A DNA stretch of 64,000 nt from Molossus alvarezi (GCA_037176705.1 CM073887.1:57621001-57685000), one strand, 5' to 3'; counted from the stretch's first letter, positions 41,384-51,878 are shown. Notes: generated by a model from the sequence alone, not told the origin. Program-made: numbers and translations.

Positions 41384-41740
41384 ATGTGGAGTAGCAATAA
41401 ACGTGAAGGGGTGAGACCGTGTGGTGGTGTGAGAATTTGAGGATGTGAGGTGTGTGAGAATTTGGGGTGTGTGCTTGAGTGTGTGAGGGCGAGACTGTGA
41501 TTGTGTGAAGGTGAGAGTGTGTGAATGTGCATGAGTGTGTGAGGATGTCAGACTATATGATTGTGTAAGAATTTAAGAATGTGACTGATAATTTGAGGGT
41601 GTGAATGTGTGTGAGTGCGAGAATGTGTAACTGTATGAGAATTTCTGTAACTGTATGTGATTGTGTGGGAATCTGAGGGGGTGAAAGGGGGTAGTGAGCA
41701 TATGACTGTGTGTGAATACGTGTTGGAGGACGGGTGACCT
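41349..41740. repeat. (GT)n and degenerate TG-rich minisatellite-like tract
   Basis: A pure GT run at 41349-41381 is followed by about 350 bp of GTGTGAGAATTTGAGG-type units (for example at 41430, 41453 and 41631). The irregular spacing argues against a young tandem repeat. Confidence 0.8.
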
Positions 41741-41749
41741 GTTTGCCCA

Positions 41750-42964
41750 GGGCACACCTGGACCCTGGCCTCACCCCCCTCAATGGTCCACATCACTCCA
41801 TTCCTGCTTCCTCCTTTCCTAATTCACCTCTTTCTTCTCGGGGTTCCTTCTTTCCTCCTCCCTCCAATCTTTTATTTTTATGGACTTTGCCTTTGCCTTT
41901 GAGGTTCTGAGGCCTGTTACCTCATCATGTCTTTCTCTACCCTCCCCCCCAACTCCAAGGAGGGCAGGAAGGCAGGGCCACCACCTCAGTCTTCTGCGCC
42001 CAGGAGGTCTTGGATCCCACAGTTGTGCGGGGAGGCCCAGGGGCCCTGGGACCCAGGAGGTGGGAAGGAGGCCGTGGAGGGCCTGGCTGGGCAGTGCTGC
42101 CTGGCAGATTCGTCCACTGTCCTGCTGACAGCCTGCCCCCTCCTTCCAGAGAAAGGGGTCAGGGGACTGAAAACTGCCCCTCTGCCTGGCAGCTCTCAGC
42201 CCGGCTACACATCAGAGTCACCCGGGGGAGCTATAGAATGTCCCCCATCCGGGCACATCTCCTACCCCACCCCCACCCTGCGCCGCCAGCTGGAAGGACA
42301 GAGTGGAAGGCAGAGCCCAGGGCAGGGTTCCCGCCTCGGCACTATTGACACTGGGGACCAGGTCAGCCTCTGGGGCCGGGGGCCTGTGGAGTGTGGAGCA
42401 GCATCCCCAGGATCCACCCACCAGATGCCAGTGGCACCCTCTCTCCCAATCATGACAACCAGATACCTCTCCAGACATGGCAAAGTGCCTGTGGTGGGCA
42501 GAATTGCCCCTGTGAGACCCTCTGGGCTTGGGCGAGAAGAGGGCCTCGATGGACACCCTGATGCAAGCCCTGTACTGTCTCCCAAGGCCCCCAAAAAGCT
42601 CTGGGTTTGGGGAGAGCTTTCTTTTGCCATATGCTCCCCCAAATCCTCTAGGGCAATAGAGGAAAAGTGGGACCAGGCTTGGAGGGGACTTGAGGGCCCA
42701 GGATGGCACAAAATGGGGGTGGGAGGCCCCTCAGCTGCCCTTAGCACTGGCTGCTCTGAGGGGATGGTTTCCACCAGCCTTCTCAGCAGCGCTGCCCCAA
42801 GGCTGCAGATTAAGACTCAACTAAGAGCGGGAAGGAAGATTCGCCAGGCTAAGGGGGGAGAGCTGGGGCACTGGGCCGCAAGATGGATGGGGGTGACTGG
42901 CAGGGGCCAGGATCTCAGAGAGCCCCCAGGCGGTGAGGGGGGCTCTCTGAGACTACAGTCTAGA
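41750..42964. other. GC-rich stretch, long chance open frame
   Basis: An open frame of 349 codons (41927-42976, plus) is the longest here, but it reads straight through an old DNA transposon at 42325-42520. Long open frames of 163 and 170 codons overlap it on the minus strand. The composition (Gly/Pro/Ser/Arg-rich) fits stop-poor GC-rich DNA. I see no domain and no supportable gene. Confidence 0.5.
42325..42520 (+). mobile_element. hAT-type MER element
   Basis: CGGCACTATTGACACTGGGG, GTGGAGCAGCATCCCCAGGATCCACCCACCAGATGCCAGTGG and CAGACATGGCAAAGTG match the family at 15810. Confidence 0.75.
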
Positions 42965-43110
42965 GGGCTGGTATAACAATGTCCCTTTTATAGGTTGCTG
43001 TGAAGATTTAAATGTGTACAGATCTTAGATGAATAAAAATTCATCTTATTTTATGTAGCACTTACCTATCACCTGGTGCTAGACAAATGTTTGCTAAGTA
43101 AAAATAAAAT
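42965..43110 (+). mobile_element. MIR 3' fragment
   Basis: TATAGGTTGCTGTGAAGATTTAAATG followed by ACCTGGTGCTAGACAAATGTTTGCTA resembles the MIR 3' half. Confidence 0.55.
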
Positions 43111-43609
43111 GAATGATGGGGCTAAACCCCATCCCCAGCTCTATATGGCTGATGGCCACGTGCGAGGCACTGCTGGTGCCCCACGCAGATCCCCTTTTCT
43201 GGGCTCGTGCATCCGTCTTCCACCTGCTTCAGGTATTGGCTGCCAGTGGCTCACCTGCCTCTTTGGAAAATGTCTTCTGTTCCCTTCTCTGGAGATGCCA
43301 GGGGGCTGCTCCCTCCCCCTAGGTACAGCCCACAGCTAATGTCTGTCTGATATGAGGGTGAGAAAGGCCAGCCCCTACACCTCAAGTTGGGACAACTGTA
43401 TGGTGTAATTCATGCTCCATAGCTCCCGAAAGATCAAAGGACTGGGCTGGGGCTGGGCCCAGCTGAACCCACTACCAGGCTGAGCCCCTTCCTCTGCCCC
43501 ATTCTGCTTCCCTGACTCTCTCTCCCAAGAGTCCTTCCCCCAAATCACAGGCATCTGAGTCTCTGCTGTGCTTCTAGGTAGGTGTTTGCGGTCCCTCCAA
43601 ATTTATACA
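43111..43609. other. Gene-less stretch
   Basis: Single-copy-looking sequence with no recognised feature. Confidence 0.4.
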
Positions 43610-44138
43610 CAGATGCCCATCGACTTACGAAGGGTTAGGTCCTGATAAACCCAGTCTAGGCTGAAAATATCCTAAGTCAAAAGTGCATTGAATGCACCTA
43701 AACCTACTAAGATCATAACTTAACTGACCTCAAAGGTGTTGAGAACATTTACGTTAGTCTACAGTTGGGCATTTATGTTAAGTTTTGTCTCAAGAGCAAT
43801 TGCCTTCCTCTTCTCACCAGAAGGAGGAAACACAGATGGGCATTTTGCAGACGTGGGAAATGAAAACACAACACACAATGACCAAAACATCCTGGCAACA
43901 CAGTACATTGCAGAGTATTGGTTGTTTAGCCTCGTGATTGCGTGGTTGGCTGGGAGCTGCAGTCCACTGCCCTGCCCAGCATCACAAGAGAGTATCTACT
44001 GTATATCACTAGCCTGGGAAAAGATCACAATTCAAAATTTGAAGTACAGTTTTAATGGAATGTATTATCATTTTCCCACTATTGTAAAGTTGAAAAATCA
44101 AAAGTCAAACCACTATAAGTCAGGAACCACCTGTATTG
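43610..44138 (-). mobile_element. DNA-type repeat with inverted ends
   Basis: The ends CAGATGCCCATCGACTTACG and CACTATAAGTCAGGAACCACCTGT are inverted relatives of each other. Internal CTGAAAATATCCTAAGTCAAAAGTGCATTGAATGCA fits an abundant mammalian family. A shorter, internally deleted copy in opposite orientation is at 46613-46800. Confidence 0.65.
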
Positions 44139-44139
44139 A

Positions 44140-44485
44140 AGTCCTAAACCCAGTGTGATGGTATTACGAGATGTCTTTGGAGTCCAGTGATGAGATTAGT
44201 ATCCTTATCCGAAGAGCAAGACACCAGATCTCTCTCTCTCTCTCTCTCTCTCTCCCTCTTTCTCTCTCTCTCTCTCTCTCTCTCTTTCTCCCTCTCTCTC
44301 TCTTTCTCCCACATAAGGACACAGTGAAAAGACTGCCATCTGCAATCAGGAAGAGAGTCCTCACTAGGAACTGAATCTGCCAGCACCTTGGTCTTCCAGC
44401 CTCTAGAACCGTGAGAAATAAATGTCTGATGTTTAAGCCACTCAGTCTATGGTATTTTGTTCTAGCAGCCCCGTCTGACTTAGAT
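44140..44485 (+). mobile_element. MLT1-type MaLR LTR with CT expansion
   Basis: CCAGTGTGATGGTATTACGAG, ATAAGGACACAGTGAAAAG and ACCGTGAGAAATAAATGTCTG match MLT1. The interior holds an expanded (CT)n tract at 44229-44310. Confidence 0.8.
44229..44310. repeat. (CT)n microsatellite
   Basis: About 80 bp of TC dinucleotides with a few TTT/CCC interruptions, inside the LTR. Confidence 0.95.
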
Positions 44486-44957
44486 GGTAGGGAACCTAAC
44501 CTAAGATGGTCACCTTAACAATAAGCAAAGCCCTCTATGCACAGCAGCTCAAACGAAGTCTCCAAACCTAAACCCCACCCGCTACAAGTTTCAAGCTGTC
44601 TTTCTACCCTCACAATTCCAGCTCCTGTTTCTAATTATATCATACTCCTTTCCCCAACCCTTACCTCTCTGAATCTCCCTTGCCCTTCTCAGCCAAGGTG
44701 ATCCTTTTTCATTTCTAATTATTTGTCTGATCAGTAATATATTCACATGTTCAAAAGTTTTAAATACACAAAGAGGTGTGTTCTTTGAAAGCTCTCACTT
44801 CTTACTCTAGTCTCCCACTGGCCCAGTTTGCAAACCCCCAATACATAGATGTCCACTATTATCAGAATCAGATGTATTTTGCCACAGTGTCTTTATGCAA
44901 GTATAGGCAAAACATGAATTTATTTTCCTATTTTTCTGCCCTCTTTTTTAAAAAAAG
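44486..44957 (-). mobile_element. Old LINE remnant (L1M-like), partly unassigned
   Basis: TATATTCACATGTTCAAAAGTTTTAAATACACAAAGAGG and the following TC-rich part resemble an antisense L1M 3' UTR from about 44690. 44486-44690 shows nothing recognised. Confidence 0.45.
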
Positions 44958-44964
44958 GTAGCAG

Positions 44965-45068
44965 CCCTGGCTGGTTTGGCTCAGCGGTTGGAGCATCAGC
45001 ATGCAGACCAGAGAGTCCTGGGTTCGGTTCTCGCTAGGGGCACATACCAAAAAAAAAAAAAAAAAAAA
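44965..45068 (+). mobile_element. Head-only Ves SINE (tRNA-like part plus A tail)
   Basis: Family A head from CCCTGGCTGGTTTGGC through GGTTCGGTTCTCGC to GGGGCACATACC, then directly 19 A's. The CT-rich body is missing. The target GTAGCAG flanks it at 44958-44964 and 45069-45075, so this is a complete retroposition event of a short RNA, not later decay. Confidence 0.88.
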
Positions 45069-45108
45069 GTAGCAGATTTTATGTTCTATTCTACACAGAA
45101 AAATCTTT

Positions 45109-45318
45109 TGTTCAAAATATGTTTTTATTCATGTTTTGTAGAGAGGAAGGGAGAGAGAGATAGAAACATCACTGTGGGAAACATTGATCAATTGCCTCCT
45201 ACATGCCCCCTACTAGGGATCGAGCCTAAAACCTGGGCATGTGCCCTGACTGGGAATCGAACCATGACCTCTCAGTCCATGGGACAACGCTCAACCCACA
45301 GAGCCACACAGATTGGGC
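45109..45318 (-). mobile_element. Ves SINE, family B, minus strand
   Basis: Perfect 13-bp TSD CAGAAAAATCTTT at 45096-45108 and 45319-45331; GA-rich body and inverted head. Confidence 0.93.
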
Positions 45319-45348
45319 CAGAAAAATCTTTCTAAAGAATAAGTAGGG

Positions 45349-45555
45349 CCCGGCTGGTGTGGCTCACTGGTTGAGCGTCAACGCATGCACCAAGAGGTAG
45401 CCAGTTCAGTTCCTGGTCAGAGCACATGCCCAGGTGGTGGACCTAATCCCCAGTGAGGGGCATGCAGAAGGGGGCCAGTCAATGTTCTCTCTCATCGATG
45501 TTTCTCTCTCTCCCTCTCCCTTTCTCTCTCTCTAAAAATCAATAAAGAAAAAAAA
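45349..45555 (+). mobile_element. Ves SINE, family B
   Basis: Perfect 15-bp TSD AAAGAATAAGTAGGG at 45334-45348 and 45556-45570; head, CT tract and AATAAAG tail complete. Confidence 0.95.
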
Positions 45556-45570
45556 AAAGAATAAGTAGGG

Positions 45571-46042
45571 TCACGGGTCTCCCCTGCTCAAAATTCTCCT
45601 AAGCTTTGATCTGGGCATCTTGGGCAGGGCAGTTCTTAATGATGTGTGACTTGCTGTCATAGTGCAGGATGTTATGTGTCCCTGCTCCCATATCCAAGTG
45701 CCACTAGCAACCCCAGGCATTGTGACAATACCAAACTCTTGCACAGTTCCACCCCTCCCCCAGAGGTGGCGTTCTTTCTCATTGAGAACTACTGCAGGCC
45801 TTTCTGACCTCTCTTTTGCCCACTTCCCTTGCACTCCCTCTACGCGGGCCTCCACACTAGCTTCCTCGCTGTTTCCTAAACACCAGAGCGTGCTCCATCT
45901 CAGCGTCTTTGCCCAGCCCACCCCCTCTCCTTGGAATTCTCTTCTTCAGATACTCACATGGCTCACTTCTTTCTGATCTTTGCTCGAAAGTCACCACTTG
46001 AGATAGGGCTTCGTTCACTATACATTTAATGAACACCCTCAC
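45571..46042 (+). mobile_element. L2 LINE, with a hAT fragment inside
   Basis: CTGCTCAAAATTCTCCTAAGC, TTCCTCGCTGTTTCCTAAACACC and AGTCACCACTTGAGATAGGGC are L2. The segment 45655-45795 (GCAGGATGTTATGTGTCCCTGC... ATTGAGAACTACTG) is an inserted MER-type hAT fragment. Confidence 0.75.
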
Positions 46043-46044
46043 CT

Positions 46045-46515
46045 GTCATTGCCTATTGCTATTTTGATGAATTACACCAAACATAGTGGCTTAAACCAAC
46101 ATTTATTATCTCACAGGTTCTGAGGACCAGGAATCTCTCAGTGGTTTAATTGAGTGGTTCTGGCTCAGGGTCTCTCATGAGGTTGCCATCAGGGTGTTGG
46201 TGGGGACTGTAGTCATCTGACTGCTCGACTCGGGCTGGAGGAGCCTCTTCCAAAAGGGCTTTCTCACAGGGCTGTTGGCGGGAGGCCTCAGTTCCTTTCT
46301 CTGTGGGCCTCTATAAAGGGCTGCTTGAGTTTTCTTACAACATGGAGGTTGGCTTTCCCTAGAGCAAGTGATCTGAGAGAGAGGCTGAAGCTCTGTCACA
46401 TCCTGTCACTTGTATCACATGCTACTCATTAGAAGATGGTCCCTCAGCCAGCCCACACAAGAGGGGTGTGGATGGGCTCCATCTCCTCAAAGGAAAAGTA
46501 TCAAAGAATTTGGGA
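46045..46515 (+). mobile_element. Old LTR/MER-type repeat
   Basis: GTGGCTTAAACCAACATTTATTATCTCACAG, GTTCTGGCTCAGGGTCTCTCATGAGG and TGGGACATATTTTA are hallmarks of an abundant mammalian LTR-like family. The copy at 56490-56870 is related. Confidence 0.65.
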
Positions 46516-46612
46516 CATATTTTAAATTTTATTTTATTTAAAATATTTATTAAGATATAATTGACATATAACATTGTATTAATTTTAAGTGTACAACATA
46601 ATGATTTTATAT

Positions 46613-46798
46613 ACAGACTGTCCCTGACTATGATGGTTTAACTTACAAGTTTTCTACTTCATGGTGGTGTGAAAGTGATATGTATTCATTGCAGACCGGT
46701 TAGGCTATGATGTTCAGTATGTTAAATGCATTTCCAACTAAAGATATTTTCAATTTATGATCAGCTTATCGGGATGTAACCCCATCCTAAGTCAAGGA

Positions 46799-46800
<2 letters not shown>
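46613..46800 (+). mobile_element. DNA-type repeat with inverted ends, internally deleted
   Basis: ACTGTCCCTGACTATGATGG and CATCCTAAGTCAAGGATC form inverted ends; same family as 43610-44138. Confidence 0.65.

Positions 46801-46832
<32 letters not shown>
46801..46832. repeat. (GT)n microsatellite
   Basis: Sixteen GT units between the DNA-type repeat and the L1. Confidence 0.97.
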
Positions 46833-46836
<4 letters not shown>

Positions 46837-47097
46837 AAAATGAGAACCACAATAAGTCTAGTTAATATCCACCACCACACATAGTTATAGTTCTTTTTCT
46901 TGTGATGAGAACTGTTAAGATCTACTCTCTCAGCAACTTTCAAATATATAATACAGTATCATTAACTAGAGTCCCCATGCTGTACATTCCATCCCCAGGA
47001 TTTGTTTATATTATAACTGGAAGCTTATACCTTTTGACCACCTTCACTCATGGGCAAGATGGGTGTGGGTGGACATATTTTTAAATCACCACACCCT

Positions 47098-47377
47098 GCC
47101 CTGGCCGGTTTGGCTCAGCGGTTAGAGCGTCGGCTTGCGGTCCAGAAAGACCTGGGTCCAGTTCCCGCTAAGGGCATGAACCTCGGTTGCAGTTTGTCCC
47201 CGGCCCTGGTTGGGTCATGCCAGGGCCGTGCGGGAGGCAGCCACTCAATGTGTCCCTTTCACGTTGATGTTTCTCTTTCTCTCTCTCCCTCCCATTCTAT
47301 CTGAACAAAAACTGGAAAGGTGTCCTCACATGATGATAAAATAAACAAACAAATAAATAAATAAATAAATAAAAATA
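47098..47377 (+). mobile_element. Ves SINE, family A, with small internal duplication
   Basis: Complete element with (AAAT)n tail. The 15-bp TSD AAATCACCACACCCT is perfect at 47083-47097 and 47378-47392. An extra CATGCCAGGGC-type segment interrupts the GGGTCGTGCGGG region. Confidence 0.95.
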
Positions 47378-47392
47378 AAATCACCACACCCT

Positions 47393-47555
47393 ACTGTGCT
47401 TTTCTTCCCTTTTCACATGGCCCCCCTGAAATCACATATTACTTATGTCCTTGTTTGTGGGCTCTCTCCTTTACTGCTAGAATGTAAGCTCCCCTAGAGC
47501 AGAAAATCTCTTCTTTGGTCCCCAGCACAGAGCAGTTGCTTAATAACTAGGTTTT
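47393..47555 (+). mobile_element. L2 LINE 3' end
   Basis: CTGCTAGAATGTAAGCTCCCC and CCCAGCACAGAGCAGTTGCTTAATAA are the L2 end. Confidence 0.8.
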
Positions 47556-47559
47556 AGTT

Positions 47560-48000
47560 TGGGTTTCTGAAGCAGAGCTTGAGATAAAGATTCAAAAGCA
47601 AGTTGTTTGTCTAGAAGGTGACCCCAGGAAACACAGTAGGGCTCAGGGACAGATGGAAGACAGCTGACAGCAAATGTGGCATCAATCCAGTTACCACTGA
47701 GGGCAATCACAGCTCAGTCATACTGGGGACCTCTTGGCGGCAGTATAGGACACTGTTGAGGGGTGAGGGAGGTGGCCCAGGTGTCCACCAACTCCTGTCA
47801 GGTTGAGAGGTGCTCCCAAGATCTGGGGATTATTCCCTGAGGCTTCCAGCCTGCCCCCGGGGTAGAGAAGCCTGGAAAGCTTCGAGAAAGCGCCAGGAGC
47901 TGTTGCAGACAGCGCAGCTGATGGCAGCAGGAGCCTGCTGAAACTGTTGAGGCCAAAAGGATATGAATTGAACATCAAGACCTCTTGCTACAAACTATTA
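47560..48000 (+). repeat. Old interspersed repeat, LTR-like
   Basis: GGTTTCTGAAGCAGAGCTTGAGATAAAGATTCAAAAGCAAG with AGGTGACCCCAGGAAACAC. A related copy lies at 55785-55985. Family not assigned. Confidence 0.5.
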
Positions 48001-48636
48001 GTTGAATAATTGAATTAACATTTTTCAATAGCTGCCCATAGCCTAAAAGACAAAATCCACTTCTGAGCTGGCACATAAAACCACCGTGACCAGCTTTATA
48101 TCTCAATGCTACATCAGAGGTGACAAACTCAAACATCTACAAGGACCACTGGGCAGGAAAGATCCAGGGTGAAGCCAGTCAAGGGGGAGGAAGATGTAGC
48201 TCCTGGACTTACTTCCTTTTTATTTTTTAAATTGAGATGTGAGTATGGCTAGGTCTTGCTCTGTCACAGGGAAAGCAGCCAATACTGTGAGCAAGATGGT
48301 AAAATGGTAACAAACCTTGGCCACAGTGTTGGGAGGCAATGGGGAGTGGTGGTGACTGTGGAGAACTGGAAAACACTTGTCCATTTTGCTCTGGTCAATT
48401 ACTGCCTATGGCAATGCAGGCCCAGGGTTACCCGATTTTTTTTTCTTTCCTTTTTCTAGAAAAGCCTGGATTTCTATACAAATCCTTAACTATTCAAGTC
48501 TCAATCACTAATCCAAATATTTCTTTTAAAAAGCACACCTGTGGGCTGGTTTTAACTAGTTCTTACCTTCTGTGCTACCCTTATAAGCACATTACAGTTT
48601 CAAGAAACTGATATAACCTTTAATGAGCCCAAGGCT
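48001..48636. other. Gene-less stretch
   Basis: 48001-48110 may be L2-derived. The remainder, including a T-rich run at 48436-48460, shows no recognised feature. Confidence 0.4.
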
Positions 48637-48799
48637 TGCCTGGCCACTGTCGCTCAGTGGTTGAGCTTTGATCCATGCACCAAGAGGTCACCAGTTCGAT
48701 TCCTAGTCAGGGCACATGCCCAGGTAGTGGGGGTCATGCAGGGGGCAGCCGATCAATGTTTCTTTCTCTCTCTCTCTAAGAAAACATATTAAAACAAAC
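48637..48799 (+). mobile_element. Ves SINE, family B, short copy
   Basis: Head GTCGCTCAGTGGTTGAGC, B-box-like GTTCGATTCCTAG, reduced CT tract and AT-rich tail. CCCAAGGCTT and CCCAAGCCTT flank it. Confidence 0.88.
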
Positions 48800-49075
48800 A
48801 CCCAAGCCTTTGTACATGCTTTTCCTTGTGCCTGGCCTGCTTTCCCACTTTTGTGGAAAACTCCTATCCATCCTGTAAAACTCTAATCAGAAATTACCCA
48901 AACAGGATTCCCCTGGAACTCCTTCCTATTGGGCATTTTCTTATTTTGTTGAGTAGATTTATTTGTCTCCTTTCCCCCACAATCTCTGAGCACTGTGGGT
49001 ACCATCTCTGTGGAACTTGCTCAGCTCTGTGTCCTCAAGGTTCAGAGATCAGCATGACAGAGCACAAATAGAGCT
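48800..49075 (+). mobile_element. L2 LINE
   Basis: CCTTTGTACATGCTTTTCCTTGTGCCTGG, CTCTGAGCACTGTGGGTACC and GTGTCCTCAAGG fit an L2 3' end with an eroded terminus. Confidence 0.7.
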
Positions 49076-49164
49076 GTTTGAAAGCATGACCTTGCTTTAT
49101 CTACATCAGGGGTAAAATGAGTGGTGTGTAAACTGACTCTCAATTAAAAATAACAAAGGCCCTG

Positions 49165-49415
49165 CCCTGGCCAGTTTGGCTCACTGGTTAGAGCATCAGC
49201 CCTTGGACCAATGAGTCACAGGTTCTATTCCGGTCAGGGGCACGGACCTCAGTTGCAGTTCATCCCCAGCCCTGGTCAGGTGGTGCAGGAGGCAACCAGT
49301 CGATGTATCTCTCGCACATCGATGTTTCTCTCTCTCCCGCCCTCCCACTCTATCTGATGATAAACAGAAAAATATCCTCGGGTGAGGATTTAAAAATAAA
49401 CAAATAAAATATAAA
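49165..49415 (+). mobile_element. Ves SINE, family A
   Basis: Complete element with perfect 10-bp TSD AAAGGCCCTG at 49155-49164 and 49416-49425. Confidence 0.94.
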
Positions 49416-49429
49416 AAAGGCCCTGATTT

Positions 49430-49510
49430 ATAGTATCTGCCAATTTCCACCATGGCTGATTTCAAGATACGAACATTACACCACAAGATACCGATGTGAC
49501 ATCATTGAGT
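49430..49510 (-). repeat. Unassigned repeat, copy 3 (inverted)
   Basis: CCAATTTCCACCATGGCTGATTTCAAG...TGTGACATCA is the reverse complement of the repeat at 34556 and 35083. Confidence 0.6.
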
Positions 49511-49747
49511 TGGGAAGAGATGTGTCCAGTATAAGCCAGCTCCAGCATAGCACAGCCTACATTTCTGCCTTCCCCCTGGTGATATCTCACCCTCCTGCTT
49601 CAATGACACAATAGAAGCCTCTTCCCATCTTTCTCCTCAAAATGGCCATAGGCATCTTTGTTTTTAAAACCTCTAAAAATCTTTTTTACTGGAACATAAC
49701 ATACAGCAAAGTGTGTATATCATAAGCATACAGCTCCATGAATTTTA

Positions 49748-49847
49748 TTTTATTTTATTTTTTGGTACATGCCCCTAGTGGGAACTGAACCTGAGACTCT
49801 CTGGTCTGCAGGCCGACACTCTAACCACTGAGCCAAACCGCCCATGG
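49748..49847 (-). mobile_element. Head-only Ves SINE, minus strand
   Basis: Read on the minus strand, the family A head ends CTAGGGGCATGTACC and goes straight into an A-rich tail. The 17-bp TSD CAGCTCCATGAATTTTA (49731-49747) and CAGCTCCATAAATTTTA (49848-49864) differs at one base. It stops at the same internal base as the copy at 44965. Confidence 0.9.
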
Positions 49848-49917
49848 CAGCTCCATAAATTTTAACGAAATTAATACTTCCATGTTACCAGAACCAGATC
49901 AAGAATAAGACATTCAC

Positions 49918-50162
49918 CCTGGCCGGTTTGGCTCAGTGGTTAGAGCATTGGCCTGCAGACCAGGAAGTCCTGAGTTTGGTTCCCGCTAAGGGCATGTACC
50001 TCAGTTGCAGTTTGTCCCTGGCCCCGGTTGGGGTTGTGCGGGTGACAACCAATCGATATGTCTCTCTCACGTTGATGTTTCTCTCTCTCTCTTCCTCCCT
50101 TGCCCCTTCCTGTTCTATCTGAAGATAAATGCAAAAATATCCTCAAGTGAGGATTAAAAAAA
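49918..50162 (+). mobile_element. Ves SINE, family A
   Basis: Complete element. TSD AAGAATAAGACATTCAC at 49901-49917 and AAGAATAAAATGTTCAC at 50163-50179. Confidence 0.94.
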
Positions 50163-50609
50163 AAGAATAAAATGTTCACAGCCCCCCCAGAGATGCTCTT
50201 GCAGTCACTACCCCCTTGCTCAACTTCAATCATCACAAAAGAGTTTTGCCCATTCTAGACCCTCATATAAATGGAGTCAAGCAATATGTCTTCTTCTGTA
50301 TTCACTTCTTTTCTCCAATATTGAGTTTGTGAGATTCATCCATGTTGTGGCAGGAGTCAACAGGTTTCTCTTTTTCATTGCGGTGTAGTATTCCACTATT
50401 TGACTGTACCACAATCTGTCCATTCTACTCCTATGGAGAGTTGAGTAGTTTCCACTTGGGAGCTGTTTGCCTGAGAGCAGAACCGCAGGATCATGGAGGA
50501 GGTAAATATTCAGCTTTCGCAAATGAAATGAAAGTTTTCCAAAGTGGTTTTATCATATACACTCCCACTGCTAGTGTGTGAGATCTGAGTGGCAGAACCA
50601 TCTTCTTAA

Positions 50610-51000
50610 AATGTAAATCAGACCAAACCCCCTTAATGATTCCCTGTGGCTTTTAAGATGAAGTTCAAACTGACTAGCTTGGCGTTTGTCCCTTGCTGGC
50701 CCTTCCCGCACCGGCTCTCTGCCACACTCCCTCGTGGCACTCAGGCCACAGTCCTTGAATATGTCACATGGTCGCCCATCTCAGGGACTTTCATGCACTG
50801 TTCCCTCCTGCTGGAAGGCTAGACCCCCATTCTTCACTAGCTGACTTCCATGTCGCTTAACTTAGCTCTAATGAAATGTCTCGAAGACATCTTTCTCAAC
50901 TTCCTTCCTTATCTAAATTGGTTCCCACGAGGTTATTCTCCTAGCTCCCTGTTCTTTTCCTTCAATGTAATAGTGACGAATTTGGGTGATATAGGTATTT
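50610..51000 (+). mobile_element. L2 LINE
   Basis: GATTCCCTGTGGCTTTTAAGATGAAGTTCAAAC and CTTTCATGCACTGTTCCCTCCTGCTGGAAGGC are the conserved L2 3' region. Confidence 0.85.
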
Positions 51001-51129
51001 ATTTCATCAATGTCTAGGTATCAGTCATGTTCTAGTTCTTAACCAGGGTTGAAGGTATATTGCTTATTTATTAAATAATTTAATAAATTTATTTCACTTT
51101 TCAAATATTAGGAAAATAAATTAATAGTG

Positions 51130-51245
51130 ATATATGTCACTTTTAAAATACGAATGCATTTAGTTAAATCCTCAAAATAGTCCTATAGGTAGATGCTGTT
51201 ATTAACCTACTTTATAAGTGTGAATATGAAGGTACAGAGATACCA
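51130..51245 (-). mobile_element. MIR SINE fragment
   Basis: AAATCCTCAAAATAGTCCTATAGGTAGATGCTGTTATTAACC is inverted MIR. Confidence 0.7.
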
Positions 51246-51524
51246 TCCTCCCCCCAACCCCCAGTTTAAGAAACTCAGAGTCCTCCCCTTCATCCTTCAC
51301 CTCTGACTGGCTAATTGGCTGATGCCAGAGGATGGGGTGGAGGATCTGTTTGGATATTTTAGGAGCCTACCCGAGAAGTAGACCAATCACTTCTTCTGTG
51401 TCCCATTGACCAGAGCTCAGCCACATCACCCCGCCCAGCAATAACAGAGGCTGAGAAATGTAGTCTCCCTGTGTGTACAGGAAGAGGAGAGGTTTAATGA
51501 AACCATGGGTTTGTGGTTGCCATA
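51246..51524. repeat. Probable old interspersed repeat, unassigned
   Basis: CTGACTGGCTAATTGGCTGATGCC and GTAGACCAATCACTTCTTCTGTG look repeat-derived, but I cannot name the family. Confidence 0.35.
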
Positions 51525-51610
51525 TTTCATGAGCACCTACTAAGTGCCAGGTATTTTATTCATGTTACCCTGTTCACTGCTGGTAAATAATAAATAAACA
51601 AACACATAAT
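51525..51610 (-). mobile_element. MIR fragment
   Basis: CATGAGCACCTACTAAGTGCCAGGTATTTTATTCATG is inverted MIR 3' end. Confidence 0.7.
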
Positions 51611-51630
51611 AATAAATTATTTTAAATACT

Positions 51631-51878
51631 TTTTTTTTTTTATCCTCACCCGAGGATATTTTTCCATTTTTTGTACAGATAGAGTGGGAGGGAGAGAGAG
51701 AAAGGGAGAGAGAGAGAAACATCAACGTGAAGGGACACATCAAGTGGCTGCCACCCACACAACCAACCAGGGCCGGGGACAAACTGCAACCGAAGTACAT
51801 GCCCTTAGCGGGAACCGAACCCGGGTCTCTCCGGACTGCAGGTCGACGCTCTAACCGCTGAGCCAAACTGGCCAGGGC
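51631..51878 (-). mobile_element. Ves SINE, family A, minus strand
   Basis: Complete element. Short TSD TAAATAC at 51623-51629 and 51879-51885. Confidence 0.92.

Larger units (their letters stand above)
46520..47080 (-). mobile_element. L1M 3' UTR, minus strand, split by a DNA-type repeat
   Basis: ATAATTGACATATAACATTGTATTAATTTTAAG before and CACCACACATAGTTATAGTTC, AGCAACTTTCAAATATATAATACAG after the insertion are continuous antisense L1M 3' UTR. Confidence 0.85.
49640..50600 (-). mobile_element. L1-related LINE, minus strand, split by two Ves SINEs
   Basis: ACTGGAACATAACATACAGCAAAGTG (49690), CAAAAGAGTTTTGCCC and GAGATTCATCCATGTTGTGGCAGG (50330) are antisense L1M/HAL1-like 3' sequence in continuous order. 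Confidence 0.8.

Noticed and set aside
41927..42976. Longest open frame, 349 codons, plus strand
   Set aside because: It reads through an old hAT-type transposon, overlaps long open frames on the other strand, is low-complexity Gly/Pro/Ser/Arg-rich and shows no domain. It fits chance in GC-rich, stop-poor DNA. Conservation or RNA-seq would decide.
44164..44386. Arg/Glu-rich minus-strand frames
   Set aside because: They are translations of the (CT)n microsatellite inside an LTR.
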